A DNA stretch of 64,000 nucleotides from Mytilus edulis (GCF_963676685.1 NC_092348.1:27751386-27815385), one strand, 5' to 3'. Shown: positions 22,518 through 32,982, numbered from the stretch's first letter. The notes: generated by a model from the letters alone, not told the origin. Numbers and translations are program-made.

Positions 22518-25500
22518 CTAAAATGAAATTTCAAATAAATAATGCATTTTAAAATGTAACACACTTATTATTCAAATACTAACTTATGAAAATAATAAGT
22601 ATATTGCCACATACTAAAAGTCAAGTGACAAATATGACATGCACCCAAGACGATCGAGTCAAAAGTAGAAATTACTTTCAAAATTGAAAGCATATACTAA
22701 AATAGTTGAGTATCTAATTATAGTCTTTTCTTTTTGTAGGTGTTTGTTTCTTAAGGTTGGCGTGTTGGTGTCTGGTAGAATATAATCAAAGGGAAATAAG
22801 TCATATGTTTAACTACTTTTTCTTGTTCGATTGACTGTACTTCATTAACTTATATTCGTTTATATAACGAATACAAATAGTTCATTTCCAAAGCATTTAA
22901 GTGTATATTGTAGAAAATACGCGCAGTTTATATTTTCTCAAAATACTTGACTTGGTTTTTCTCTGACTTGAATCAAATTTTTCTGTAATATCAAATACGT
23001 GTCCATTTTACTGCCTGAAAGACAAGTACATTATATACTGAACGACTTTAAAAACGCAACACTCATTTTGTTGATTTTTTTACCAAATGTTGTTTGATTC
23101 TCTTACAACTACTTTTCATGCTTACCATACTTCTTTCTCTTTACAAAAAATCAAAATCTGACTTACCAGTGGTTATTGAACATACGAATTTTTGAAGTCG
23201 CACGAATTTTTTAAAGCGACATTTGGGACCCATGAAAGATTTTTTTGCTTTGTGGAACAGTTCTTTCAATTCTTTGCCACACTTCAATTAGTTAAAAAAA
23301 TGTTGCATCTCCATATTGCCAAGACTGAGAAATAAAAAAAACTGAATCAGTCCTTAAGAATACTGCGAACAGGAAAACATAAACATGCTGCACCCATACT
23401 GTATGACTTCAAAAACTCGTCTTACTGTCTTTCCGACAACGATACAAGTAGACAAGATTTATTGCTGGCCATCAATGAACAGATTAACGTGTAGTGACAA
23501 TAAAACGTCAACAGAATTTGATTACGTAACGTCATTTTCCAGACAAGTTTACGGCCGCAACGTCAACTGCTAATCAAATTGCCGAATGCCATTACGTACA
23601 GATGCATTCCATAAATGTTTCCCATCAATTGAATTGCCAAAGAATCGACTGAAGGAAAACCTTTAAAGCCCTCAAGTTCCAATTAATTGGTTGAACAAAT
23701 GCAAAATCAGAAGGTGTAAAACAGAACCAAAAACATGTCAGACAGAATTTGTTGACCATCCTGACAATCATTTTGGCGCGTTTGTAACAGGCAGTCATCG
23801 CTTTTGACGGTGACACATTCATTCAAAAATAACAAAAACATAATATAGTGTTGCGTTTCTAAAGTCGGTCAGTATATGTTCATGTTTTTGTTAAGGAGTG
23901 CGGGTTTTTTTCTCTCGCTGTATTAAAAACTCATTGCTGAACTTCGGCCGTTTTCTGCCCTTTTGTATGGTTGATGTCTGTTTGACACATTCCCAATTTC
24001 CATACTCAATTTTACAGTACTTATGAATTTAAGTTCCAAATTGCTATCTTACCTCTACTAGTAATATTATTGTACATATTGATATGAAAGTTGAACTGTA
24101 TGTAGTTAATATCTTTTCTATAGCCGTATAACATCCCTATAAAATATTAAATATATTTGCAAGAGCTTTTGGCAAATTAGATTACATAATACATCGCAAA
24201 AAAAAAAAGTTTTCATTTAAATAACTAAATACGAACCACCAAATCTTTCTATGTGTAGAACTAAACGTCATTCATAACTACACATATTTAAATGTAAGTT
24301 TAGAGGTATTTGGTTCTATTAGAAAATAGTAATTCTTAAAGTAAATACTATATATACTCGATTTTTTTTAAGAACAATTAACACATATTTCTATTCAGTA
24401 ACAAATCAGGTGGAGGAGCTACACACACATTTGATATTTGTGGGAAAACATTTAAAAGAGGGACGAAAGATACCAAAGGGACAGTCAAACTCATAAATCT
24501 AAAACATACTGACAACGCCATGGCTAAAAATGAAAAAGGACAAACAAACAACAGCACACATGGCACAACATAAAAAACTAAAGAATAAACAACACGAACC
24601 CCACCAAAAAACTAGGGGGTGATCTCAGGTGCTCCGGAAGGGTAAGCAAATCCTGCTCCACATGTGTCACCCATCGTGTTGCTTATGTGATAACAAATCC
24701 GGTAAAAAGTCTAATTCGGTAGGTCACATTCATGAAAGGGAAGGGGATTGTAGTTAAGACGTAAGGAACACATCCGATATCATTTGTGAAACGGTTATTC
24801 CATAACGGTCAACCAACTCGTGATAAATTTGTTATTCATGCGGGAGAACTTTCCGTTGTGAATTTTCCTCAAGGTTCGGTATTTTTTATGGTTTTACTTT
24901 ATACTCATCGTCTCTGTTATATTATATTTTAAATATATACTTACTGTTTCAATGTAAGAATTTGAACTTGTTGGTGTGATGGTACAGTTTGTACCATACA
25001 GTGATGACGCAGTATCAATGGTTGCTTCTTTACAACACCAGCCAGGTATGACGTCAGTACCACGTGTCGCTGATGCCCAAGTTGATGTTGAAAAATCGTC
25101 AACAGAAGATTGTGTATTTACTCCACAGCAATCAAACTGGAAATATACAAAAAATATGATATAGCTATATCTGTTTTGCTTTCTTCATTTTTTTAAATAA
25201 TGATAACTATTACTGTCCGCTGTGACAGTCGCGCTTATGAAAAAAGCGAAGAACATAAAAAGATGTAAAATCTGGTAAAACTAAACCCTATGTTAATCAA
25301 AGAAATAACTGGAAAACCACCGTCATATTGGTACAAACTTTTGGAAGACCAGCAGGGGCGGATCCAGCCATTTTAAAAGGGGGGGGGGGGTTCCTAACCC
25401 AGGACAAAGGGGGGGGGGTTCCAATTACATATCCCCATTCAAATGCATTGATCTTCCAAAAAAAGGGAGGTTCCAACCCCCGGAACCCCCCCCCCCCCCC

Positions 25501-28500
25501 CCCCCTCTCTCTGGATCCGCGCCTGACCAGATTTGTAAATTTAAAGAAGGGTAGACTATTCAAAATGGCGACTTAGATTTCTTTAAGATGTTTTAGTATA
25601 TGGACATGGATAGAGACTGCATATTACAATTTAACAATTTCAATTCAATTCAAAGTTTTATTGCCATATAAACTATACAGTTTGTACGGGGCGCCGAATG
25701 GGACTTTTGTGGTTTTGTACTCAAAATTCAATTTTGTACGGACAAAAGTGACTTTTGTTCAACAAAAATAAGTTCAGTTTAACAAAATTTGTATCATACT
25801 ACAAATTTAAAATTTTGTCATACAAAATTATCTATCAGCGGACAAAAGTCACTTTTGTCATGACAAAATTCATTTTTGTTACACAGACTTGAATTTTGTT
25901 ACCTAATTTGAAAATTGGGCGACAAAAGTCAATTTTGTATTCAAATTAGTTTAGTTTGGTTTCTGTGAACTAATTTGCATACAAAATCGACTTTTGTTAC
26001 ACAAAATTGACAAAAATGAATTTTGTCTCAACAAAATTGACAAAATTGACTTTTGTCTCAACAAAATTGACAAAATTGAATTTTGTCTCAACAAAATTGA
26101 CAAAATTGACTTTTGTCTCAACAAAATTGACAAAATTGACTTTTGTCTCAACAAAATTGACAAAATTGACTTTTGTGACACAAAATTGACTTTTGTTCCA
26201 ACAAAATTGACAAAATTGACTTTTGTCTCAATAAAATTGAATTTTGTCTCAACAAATGTCTCAACAAAATTGATTTTTGTCTCACGAAAGTCAATTTTGT
26301 CGTCACAAAAATGAATTTTGTCGTCACAAAAATGAATTTTGTCGTCACAAAATTGACTTTTGTCTCAACAAAATTAACAAAATTGACTTTTGTCTCAACA
26401 AAATTAACAAAATTATTAACAAAATTGACTTTTGTCTCAACAAAATTAACAAAATTGACTTTTGTCTCAACAAAATTAACAAAATTGACTTTCAAAATTA
26501 ACAAAATTGACTTTTGTCTCAACAAAATTAACAAAATTGACTTTTGTCTCAACAAAATTAACAAAATTGACTTTTGTCTCAACAAAATTGATTTTTGTCT
26601 CAACAAAATTGACAGAATTGACATTTGTCTCAACAAAATTAACAAAATTGACTTTTGTCTCAACAAAATTGACAAAATTGAATTTTGTCTCACAAAATTG
26701 AATTTTGTCTCACAAAAGTCAATTTTGTCTCACAAAAGTCAATTTTGTCTCACAAAAGTCAATTTTGTCTCACAAAAGTTAATTTTGTCTCACAAAAGTC
26801 AATTTTGTCTCACAAAATTGAATCTTACCTCACACAATTGACTTTTGTGATTTAATTTCCATATCAGGTAACAAAAGTCAATTTTGTATGCAAATTATGT
26901 TTATATTTGCATACCTTTTAGACAAAATTGACTTTTGTCATGACAAATATGAATTTTGTCTACAAAAATGAATTTTGTCATGACAAAAACGAATTTTGTC
27001 TACACAAATGAATTTTGTCATCACAAAATTGAAGTTCTCACAAAACAAGTCTGTAGCACATAGTTTTGTAAGACAAAAATGATTTTGTTATGACAGAATT
27101 GAATTTTGTACAAAACCAAAAGAGTCCCATTCGGCGCCCCGTAGTTTGTGACATATAACAACAACAAAAACAAATAAAGACAATAACTAAGTAACTCAAT
27201 ATATATACACAAATTCAGGTAAATATTAAAGGGTCCCCTGTCCTCAGTTCCATTGACTTTTTTTTTATAAAGGATCCTAGTTTATTCACTTGTGTTGGTG
27301 TTGATGGTTTAATTATATAACTTTGTCATTGTCAGTGAGATTAGCAAATGAATTACTTTCTCTGTTAATGCAATTAAAATATGTTAATCTTATATTTGAA
27401 TTATGAGATCAATTTATTAAGAAATGTTTCTCATCATCTACTACTTTGCAATTTTTGCAAAGTCTCTCTTCGCGAGGAATTTTAAAATGCCTTCCTTATT
27501 CAATTAATAATGAATGGTCACTGATTCTAAGTTTTGTAATTAATTTTCTAAATTCAAAGTTTGGGTTAGAGAGGTAAGGTTTGATCAATAGATTTGGCTC
27601 AAGTCCTTTATAAAAATTTAATTTACTTTTATCATCAATAGATTTCAACTTATCCATCAATAGGTTGTTGTAGTATGAGTTTATTTGGGGTTTAATATAG
27701 CTTTAATATTTTTTAATTGTTTTAAATCATTATTTAACAATGAAATAGTGATGCAAACGTTAAAAACGTCAATAATGTAATTCAAATAGATAGGAAATAC
27801 GAAACAAAAATTTGAAAACAAAACTGATAAAGAAAATTTTAGCTAACCGAGTCCCTGTGTTGTTGATGCCCTCCATGTAAGTACTGTCAAGCTTACAACT
27901 TGTAGATAATGATAATGAACAGTATTTCTCCTGAGATGTGACTGCTTTGCAATCAATAAAGTGATAGTAAACAGATTCTAAATATCCATTAACAACGCAA
28001 TTAGACGACGGAACTTGAATGCTGTTCTTGTTATCTTTCTTGACAAAACTGTTTTTTTTTTCTGTAGATGACAATTAAAATCTAAATTGATAAATAAAGT
28101 AATGCTTACCAGCAGATAAATAAAGTTACGCTTACCAGAAGAAAAACAAAGTTCCATGCAATCGTTAGAATATCGTCTGTATTTCCTTCATAATCGTTTA
28201 GCAGTTTCAACAATGTACTCTTTATTGTTTCATTCAACTGTGAAATAAATATAGATTTCACATCAAACTAGTCATCCAACCGATTGTATTTAACTTATCA
28301 AAACCATAATGATAGTTCACTTCGCAGAAAGAAATTGACATGATACACAGCTACTTTTGCATAGTTACTATTTCTGTACTAAAAATATGTACTACTGGAA
28401 ATTTATTTTTAATATTTAGTACTATTTCTTTACTTTAAAATTATTGTAATATTTAGGTACTGGTATTTTACAGTACTTGATTTGTACTAAATATTTCGGT

Positions 28501-31500
28501 ACAGAAATAATACAATACTCCATGTTTGAAAACCATAATTTTAAGAGATTTGAAATAGAAAGACTTTCAAAATGCTGAAAATGTGATGGTATACTAGTAA
28601 CCGAAAATCTGTAGTACCTAAATTTGAAGTACAAATTAATTACTGTAAAAAAACAGGTACCTAAATATTACAATAATTTTAAAGTAACAAAATAGTACTG
28701 AATATTGAAAGTAAATTTCCAGTACTACAGATTTTTAGTACAGAAATAGTACCTATGCAAAAGTAGCTGTGTAGCCCAATTCTAGTTTAACTTCGTAGTA
28801 ATATTTAGCTCATTTTAAAATATACAGAGCCCATCTTCTACAATCAGTTTATCAGTTTTGTAGTAATATTAAACTCACTTTACAATTAGAGCTTTTCTGG
28901 ATTTACCTTCATCAGAAACGCACAAAGCCAAACATATGAAAGCCAAGAATGTATAAGAACCGAAACAGTTTAAGATGATTTCAGCTTTCCAATTGTGAAC
29001 TTTCAATTTCTAAGTAGCAACATTCCAGCAGCACCTGCATACCTTGTATATATCCCCCAACTGGTACGACATTCCCGTGCTTGCATTTCATATCATGATT
29101 TTTTTGATAGAGGGTTGTTGCTCACAAGGAAGCTATTAAATCAAGAGTTCCAAATGGTGAAGTTGAAATCCTCTCTTCGTAAATTTTACGGACGCCATCA
29201 CGAGTTGGTTGAGTGACCGTTATGTAATAACCGTTTTCCAAATGATATCGGATATGTTCCTTACGTCGTAACTACAATCCCCTTCCCTTCATGAATATGA
29301 CCTACCGAATTAGACTATTTACCGGATTTGTTATCTCATTAACAACACGACGGGTGCCACATGTGGAGCAGGGTCTGCTTACCCTTCCGGAGCACTCTTA
29401 CTCTTCCGGAGCACTTGAGATCACCCCTAGTTTTTGGTGGGGTTCGTGTTGTTTATTCTTTAGTTTTCTATGTTGTGTCATGTGTACTATTGTTTGTCTG
29501 TTTGTCCTTTTCATTTACTGCCATGGCGTTGTCAGTTTATTTTCGATTTATGAGTTTGACTGTCCGTCTGGTATCTTTCGTCCCTCTTTTAAGAGCTATA
29601 TTACCCCCCCCCCCCCAAAAAAAAAAATAAAATAAAAAAAATAGCCAAATTTATTGTAGGTCAACTTTGTCTTAGGGGTTATAAACCTTGTAATGGCACT
29701 GTGACTATCAATGTGTCTGTACATACCTCTTTCTTTAAATCAGTCCATGCTTTCAGCACAAATATCTCAGCTGCACCAATAAGGATCACTCCTACTCCAT
29801 ACTAAAAAAACAAAATTAAAATACTTATATCAAAGATTATTCTTATATTTAGGATAGATGATTACAAGAAAATTTGTCGGGTTTCAGTGGTGGAACAGGA
29901 ACTACTGAATGCACATATTCAGAATGTTTTACAGTTGTTTTGTTCAATCTTTTGTTTTTAATGAAGTACTCTTTTGTATTTATTTGCTGCAACGCCTTTC
30001 TGGTCAAGGCTTCCTTTGACTTATGACTTGTGCACTCTTTGATAGTTTCCTTTTATAACCCTTTTTTTGAAGTGTAGAGGTTAATATCACTTCCATTTTC
30101 ACTGAACTAGTACAAAGGAGTAAGTTCGGTAAGGTTCTCGGCTGACTAGAGCGAATTCCAGTTAAGGGTAATTTTTGGCACCAATTATAAAGTTCAATGC
30201 TACAAGATAAAAATGTTGACTTAAGGACATGTGAGAAAGTTGTATAGAACAATGTTTGTCATAGTTTTATTCTAAAGCGTTGATTTTTACATCCCAGTTA
30301 GGTCAAAATATGGGATTTTGGCGAAATTTGCCAAAATCGGCAGGATTTCAGCCAAATTTAAGATCAGCAATCATGGAGCGCAGACGTATTTAAATTAGTC
30401 ATGTAAAATTTCAAATACAAACATTATTGCAAAAGATCGTTTTGTCAACGTATGTGCTCTATGTTTCATGTCCAAAATTCAATGGAAATTTACCCATTTT
30501 CATTGTTTTTTTCGTGGAAAATCAAAATGAGTATTATTTGTGACGTCATGAAAAACGCAGGAACGTAAATTTGCAACGAAAAGAATAATTTCCTATCTAG
30601 TCACTGTATTAGCTATTATTCATTGTGAAATGGTAAATAAATCCCAATTTAAAATTTTTGCGAAAAAGAGGGGGCCATTGTAAGGCCTTATTGAACCTAC
30701 TCTTTTTTATTAAGGGGCCAGCTACAGCCCGCCTCTGATTGCGGGATTTTTTTTCCTGTATGGAAGTCTGATTGGCAGCCTTCAGCTGTTATCTGGTATA
30801 TGATCGGGATGTTGTCTGTTATACAAATTCCCTATTTCCGTTCTCAATTTTATTCGACAAGTCAACCATTGTTCTCATGGTTAAAACAAGTAAATACATT
30901 TGAAAAACACACATGCAATTATATGTTAATATGATTTAAGTCACTTACAATTATTAATAATACTCGGTTTTTACAACAGGCTCCGAATCCACCAATCGCA
31001 GATAAGGTAAAGGCTATTATCCCAATGATTATCACAAGTATAGCTATTGCCTCCAGCAAATCTCCCATTGTAAAACCAGGACCAATTCCTATCTCATTCA
31101 GTAGTGGTAAAACTTTATCATTTACAGTCTCACTTTTCTCTCGTAACATACCACCAGCAATAATTAAACCGAGTCCTAGTAGCTAAAAAGGAGGGCATGT
31201 TCCAATTAACGTATTAAAATATAATATCTCCGAAAGTTCAAGTAACAATGCATTTGACACTCAGTGTTATGGTTCTCAATATTGCTTAGTTACAGAATGT
31301 TTCTTTTTGAGATTATTTTCCTACGATTATTTAGCTTTATCAAGAGAGAAAATGCATCATTTATTTCATACCTTTCAGACGTACCGACTACTCGAGTTTC
31401 TGGATCGATCTGTCATTTATAACTGCCAATGTCTCTTGGAAAAGCAACGGAAACGCAGTTCCTTTGGTATAATTTGGTTGTTCAAAGTGTTTGACGGGAA

Positions 31501-32982
31501 TTTGTCTCTTAATAGTTCGACAATGGCATCCCTTTTTTTCAGTTTAAAAGACATTCCAAAGTCTATTTTTATTATTTTCATAGATGAAGTTAAAAAGAAC
31601 AGGTTCCACTAACATTCTAACTGAATCCTGTATATAAATAACTTAATTCATAGTTGGCTTCCAAATATAAACGATTTGATTTGATCGTACATAAATTTAA
31701 ACAAGATCAATTATATAAACACTAAATGGGTTTTACAATTGTCATCAGATTGAATTTACAGCTCTAAGAAAGAAATGTAAGCGCTTCGGTGATTTCATAG
31801 TTTAAATACTAGTACTAGTATACATTTTTTGCATAATATATGTTTATAGCTTATGAAAATTTATAGATTGGTAAAATAGGGTTTTAATTAGTTATATCTG
31901 TAATTTCGGCCTTTAGGCTATACTTTCTTCGGTTTAACGTTTCAAGCTTTGTATGTGTAGTGTACCAGATTTTAATATGGTGTCTTGATAACACCCTGTA
32001 TGAAAAGTTATAATATTTTCAGGTGCTACCTGTTTTTATGAATTTTGCAGTCAAAATACTTGTTTTGTTAATCACAGTTCTGACGTGTTTTCCGCACCTT
32101 AAATAGTAATATATGTTTTACATAACATTATCTTTACATTTGTAGCCTATTTCTATTGTTTTGCATACTAGATTAAACCAAGTTTTTTCCATTCCTGTTC
32201 GTAAGAAAAATGCACTTGATATTCTAGACCATGAATTGTCTCTCTTATTTTGTAAGGTTGACATACGATTGGTGATTGTTTAATTGTTGGTGTCATACGT
32301 GTGTAACGCAAATTTCAGCACGTGTGGCTATATCGTGGCGGCCAGTTTTTATTGGTTTTGGATTGTCTAGAAAGAACTACTATATCAAACAATTGAAAAC
32401 AACATGTGTAATAATTGTATGCGTCCGAAGCGTTTTTCTGGATTTACCTTCATCAGGAACGCTCAAAGCCAAACTTTTGAAATCCGAGGATGTATAAGTA
32501 CCGAAACCGTTGAAGAGCTATATGACAAAAATACCTAAATAAGATAGCCAAATTAATCTAAAGCCAGCTTTGCCTGAGGGAGTTGAAACCTTGGTTTCTT
32601 AATACTTTCAAAATTTATAAACGGACAATTTTAGAAAAGTTTATTAATCATGTCAGTACTGAAGTACTGACTACTAAGCTGATGATACCATCGGGGAATG
32701 ACAGTCCACCAGCAGAGGTATCGACCCAGTTATGTAAAAAAAATCACCTTCGACAGGAGAACTGTCAATCCAAGTCAATAAAGATCGAAGTTGAACAAAC
32801 CTGCTACGAGCAGGTTTTGAAAGTAAAATATCAGTATTGTTAAACTACTGATTGCTGTAGGTGAATTACTCAGATTGCTCGGCCATATAGAATATAGAAA
32901 TGAATCGTTAATTACAACTTACAACAAATGTAATATTGAGAACGATCAGAAACACCATTCCAGCTGTACCAAAGATATTCAT
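22398..32982 (-). CDS. Tetraspanin A, seven exons, 288 aa
   Basis: Coding exons: 32923-32982, 30949-31182, 29727-29801, 28136-28237, 24945-25136, 24053-24136, 22398-22517. Every intron is GT..AG and phase 0. The product has four TM spans; after TM2 comes GGFGACCKNR, after TM3 a charged KAWTDLKKE, and the large loop carries FDCCGVN, IPGWCC, a further Cys and GCY before TM4, giving six loop cysteines. The family organises membrane microdomains; the partner cannot be read from sequence. The first extracellular loop (LNEIGIGPGF) is longer than usual. The gene is about 10.6 kb because introns carry a LINE, a minisatellite-cored TIR element, palindromic MITEs and Penelope-type remnants. Tetraspanin B, 4.9 kb upstream on the same strand, has the same exon plan. 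The start is the only ATG giving a 20-codon exon matching B. Confidence 0.9.
23890..24016 (+). mobile_element. Dispersed repeat F, copy 1
   Basis: Shares TTCGGCCGTTTTCTG..GATGTCTGTTTGACACATTCCC..ATTTCC and ACTCAATTTTA with 30750-30855. It lies in intron 6 of tetraspanin A. Short, non-coding. Confidence 0.5.
24053..24136 (-). CDS. Tetraspanin A exon 6: end of large loop, start of TM4
   Basis: 84 nt, acceptor ATTTTATAG, donor GAG|GTAAGA. It begins GCYTAIEKI, where the Cys is the last loop cysteine, and runs into the TM4 start TFISICTIILLVE. Same length and opening GCYTAIE as tetraspanin B. Confidence 0.9.
24450..24828 (-). mobile_element. Family B (Penelope-type) 3' fragment, antisense
   Basis: The plus strand opens AAAAGAGGGACGAAAGATAC and runs through CCATGGCTAAAAATG, GGTGATCTCAGGTGCTCCGG and GGTCAACCAACTCGTGA, all landmarks of the 28979-29605 copy in reverse. 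It lies in intron 5 of tetraspanin A and is fused to a family D tail at 24829. Confidence 0.7.
24829..24902 (+). mobile_element. Family D repeat 3' tail
   Basis: GAACTTTCCGTTGTGAATTT then TCCTCAAGGTTCGGTATTTT matches the tail of the copies at 54.0-54.5 and 61.3-61.8 kb. It abuts the antisense family B fragment without a gap. Confidence 0.55.
24945..25136 (-). CDS. Tetraspanin A exon 5: large loop with CCG motif
   Basis: 192 nt, acceptor TATTTCCAG, donor ACA|GTAAGT. It encodes FDCCGVNTQSSVDDFSTSTW, then IPGWCC, a single Cys after GTN, and ends SNSYIET. The CCG and PxxCC cysteines are diagnostic. One codon longer than the tetraspanin B exon. Confidence 0.95.
25353..25525. mobile_element. Short TIR element, CAGNGGCGGATCCAG family, copy 3
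   Basis: CAGGGGCGGATCCAG at 25353-25367 and its near complement at 25511-25525, with 5-bp duplication ACCAG (25348-25352, 25526-25530). It contains G runs of 12 and 10 and a 20-C run (25486-25505). Homologous inside to 34348-34518. It lies in intron 4 of tetraspanin A. Confidence 0.85.
25686..27142. mobile_element. 1457-bp TIR element with minisatellite core
   Basis: The left end ACGGGGCGCCGAATGGGACT and right end AGTCCCATTCGGCGCCCCGT are exact inverted copies over 20 bp; similarity continues to about 40 bp (GGTTTTGTAC). A 7-bp duplication AGTTTGT flanks it (25679-25685, 27143-27149). An inner inverted pair lies near 25967-25999 and 26870-26902 (AATTTGCATACAAAAT and its complement). The core is a 30-bp satellite. 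No transposase can be read: long frames run through the array only because 30 is a multiple of three. It is non-autonomous, and the superfamily is undecided. Confidence 0.85.
26000..26860. repeat. 30-bp minisatellite of ACAAAA-N5-TTTTGT dyads
   Basis: The dominant unit is CAAAATTGACTTTTGTCTCA plus ACAAAATTGA, period 30, very regular at 26030-26180 and 26360-26690. At 26690-26820 it shifts to a shorter unit of about 21 bp with ACAAAAGTCAATTTTGT. Every unit contains ACAAAA, five bases, then TTTTGT, an imperfect 17-bp palindrome. Roughly two dozen units. Both strands stay open in several frames for long stretches, so the translated frames are artefacts. Confidence 0.9.
28136..28237 (-). CDS. Tetraspanin A exon 4: first part of the large loop
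   Basis: 102 nt, acceptor ATTTCACAG, donor CTG|GTAAGC. It encodes LNETIKSTLLKLLNDYEGNT, then DDILTIAWNFVFLL. The amphipathic start and the AWN block before CCG match tetraspanin B (YEGN...MAWNSLFVT), same length. Confidence 0.9.
28344..28773. mobile_element. 430-bp palindromic MITE with about 180-bp arms, TA-flanked
   Basis: The left arm starts TACACAGCTACTTTTGCATA, the right arm ends with its complement, and similarity continues inwards for about 180 bp with few mismatches (TACTATTTCTGTACTAAAAAT, TTTAAAATTATTGTAATATTTAGGTAC, given here only as landmarks). Flanking TA on both sides suits a Tc1/mariner-type target. Located in intron 3 of tetraspanin A. No ORF. Confidence 0.8.
28885..28978 (+). 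mobile_element. Dispersed repeat R, short copy
   Basis: TTCTGGATTTACCTTCATCA, then ACGCxCAAAGCCAAAC and ATGTATAAGxACCGAAAC are shared with 32425-32745 and, diverged, 48205-48515 and 50890-51075. It joins directly to the family B copy at 28979. Confidence 0.6.
28979..29605 (+). mobile_element. Family B (Penelope-type) remnant, RT C-terminus plus full 3' UTR
   Basis: The frame from about 28977 reads FQLSIVNFQFLSSNIPAAPA, YLVYIPQLVRHSRAC, RKLLNQE and SLRKFYGRHHELVE then TGA at 29214-29216. The 3' UTR follows with CATCCGGAGCAC-like, GGTGGGGTTCGTGTTGTTTA, CCATGGCGTTGTCAGTTTAT and a final GGTATCTTTCGTCCCTCTTT. It is the best family B copy in the window, followed by a 15-C run and A-rich tract. It lies in intron 3 of tetraspanin A. 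Confidence 0.75.
29727..29801 (-). CDS. Tetraspanin A exon 3: TM3
   Basis: 75 nt, acceptor GTTTTTTTAG, donor GAG|GTATGT. It encodes YGVGVILIGAAEIFVLKAWT, then DLKKE: TM3 followed by a charged end. Same length as the tetraspanin B exon. Confidence 0.9.
30750..30855 (+). mobile_element. Dispersed repeat F, copy 2
   Basis: GGCAGCCTTCAGCTGTTATCTG, given as landmark only, then GGGATGTTGTCTGTTATACA and CCGTTCTCAATTTTAT follow the same order as 23890-24016. It lies in intron 2 of tetraspanin A. Non-coding. Confidence 0.45.
30949..31182 (-). CDS. Tetraspanin A exon 2: TM1 end, small loop, TM2
   Basis: 234 nt, acceptor CTTTTTAG, donor ATT|GTAAGT. LLGLGLIIAGGML ends TM1, the loop contains DKVLPLLNEIGIGPGF, then AILVIIIGIIAFTLSAIGGF is TM2 and GACCKNR follows. 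Eight codons shorter than the tetraspanin B exon, the difference lying in the loop. Confidence 0.95.
32270..32390 (+). mobile_element. Possible repeat fragment
   Basis: CACGTGTGGCTATATCGTGG, then CGGCCAGTTTTTATTGG resembles a repeat I recall from bivalve genomes. It has no second copy in the window, so this rests on recall. It lies in intron 1 of tetraspanin A. Confidence 0.3.
32425..32745 (+). mobile_element. Dispersed repeat R, long copy
   Basis: From TTTTTCTGGATTTACCTTCA through GAAGAGCTATATGAC, TTTGCCTGAGGGAGTTGAAA, TTTATAAACGGAC and GTCAGTACTGAAxTACTGAC to CCACCAGCAGAGGTATCGAC. The same order occurs at 48205-48515. It lies in intron 1 of tetraspanin A. No gene is supported inside. Confidence 0.65.
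32923..32982 (-). CDS. Tetraspanin A exon 1: start and first half of TM1
   Basis: MNIFGTAGMVFLIVLNITFV ends at donor GTT|GTAAGT. It is 20 codons, the same as tetraspanin B, and reads directly into the TM1 end in exon 2. It lacks the N-terminal cysteines present in B. A TATATAA block lies only about 25 bp upstream of the ATG, too close for a normal 5' UTR unless a leader exon exists. Confidence 0.8.

Larger units (their letters stand above)
25628..27690 (-). mobile_element. LINE 3' end, split by a TIR element
   Basis: On the minus strand 27685-27400 encodes a decayed LINE C-terminus: LKSIDDKSKLNFYKGLEPNL, then ITKLRISDHSLLIE, a stop, GRHFKIPREERLCKNCK and DDEKHFL, the Cys/His-type end seen in jockey/L2-like LINEs. 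Further stops follow. The element resumes at 25685 after the insertion at 25686-27142 and ends with TATGGCAATAAAACTTTGAA and a TTGAA-repeat tail near 25640. It lies in intron 4 of tetraspanin A, same strand. The clade assignment is from pattern only. Confidence 0.7.

Noticed and set aside
25951..26841. Long open frames of QKSILSILLR or TKLTFVS repeats on both strands
   Set aside because: The array period is 30, so any stop-free frame stays open. Several frames on both strands are open at once, with no start context. They are products of the minisatellite.
27769..28074. Minus-strand frame with VPSSNCVV and several cysteines as an extra tetraspanin large-loop exon
   Set aside because: The possible acceptors put the open frame in a phase that does not fit the phase-0 flanking exons, the donor is weak, CCG is missing, and the A and B exon sets are complete without it.
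29291..29635. 114-aa and 89-aa frames as genes
   Set aside because: They lie in the family B 3' UTR and run into a homopolymer; the same sequence is non-coding in other copies.
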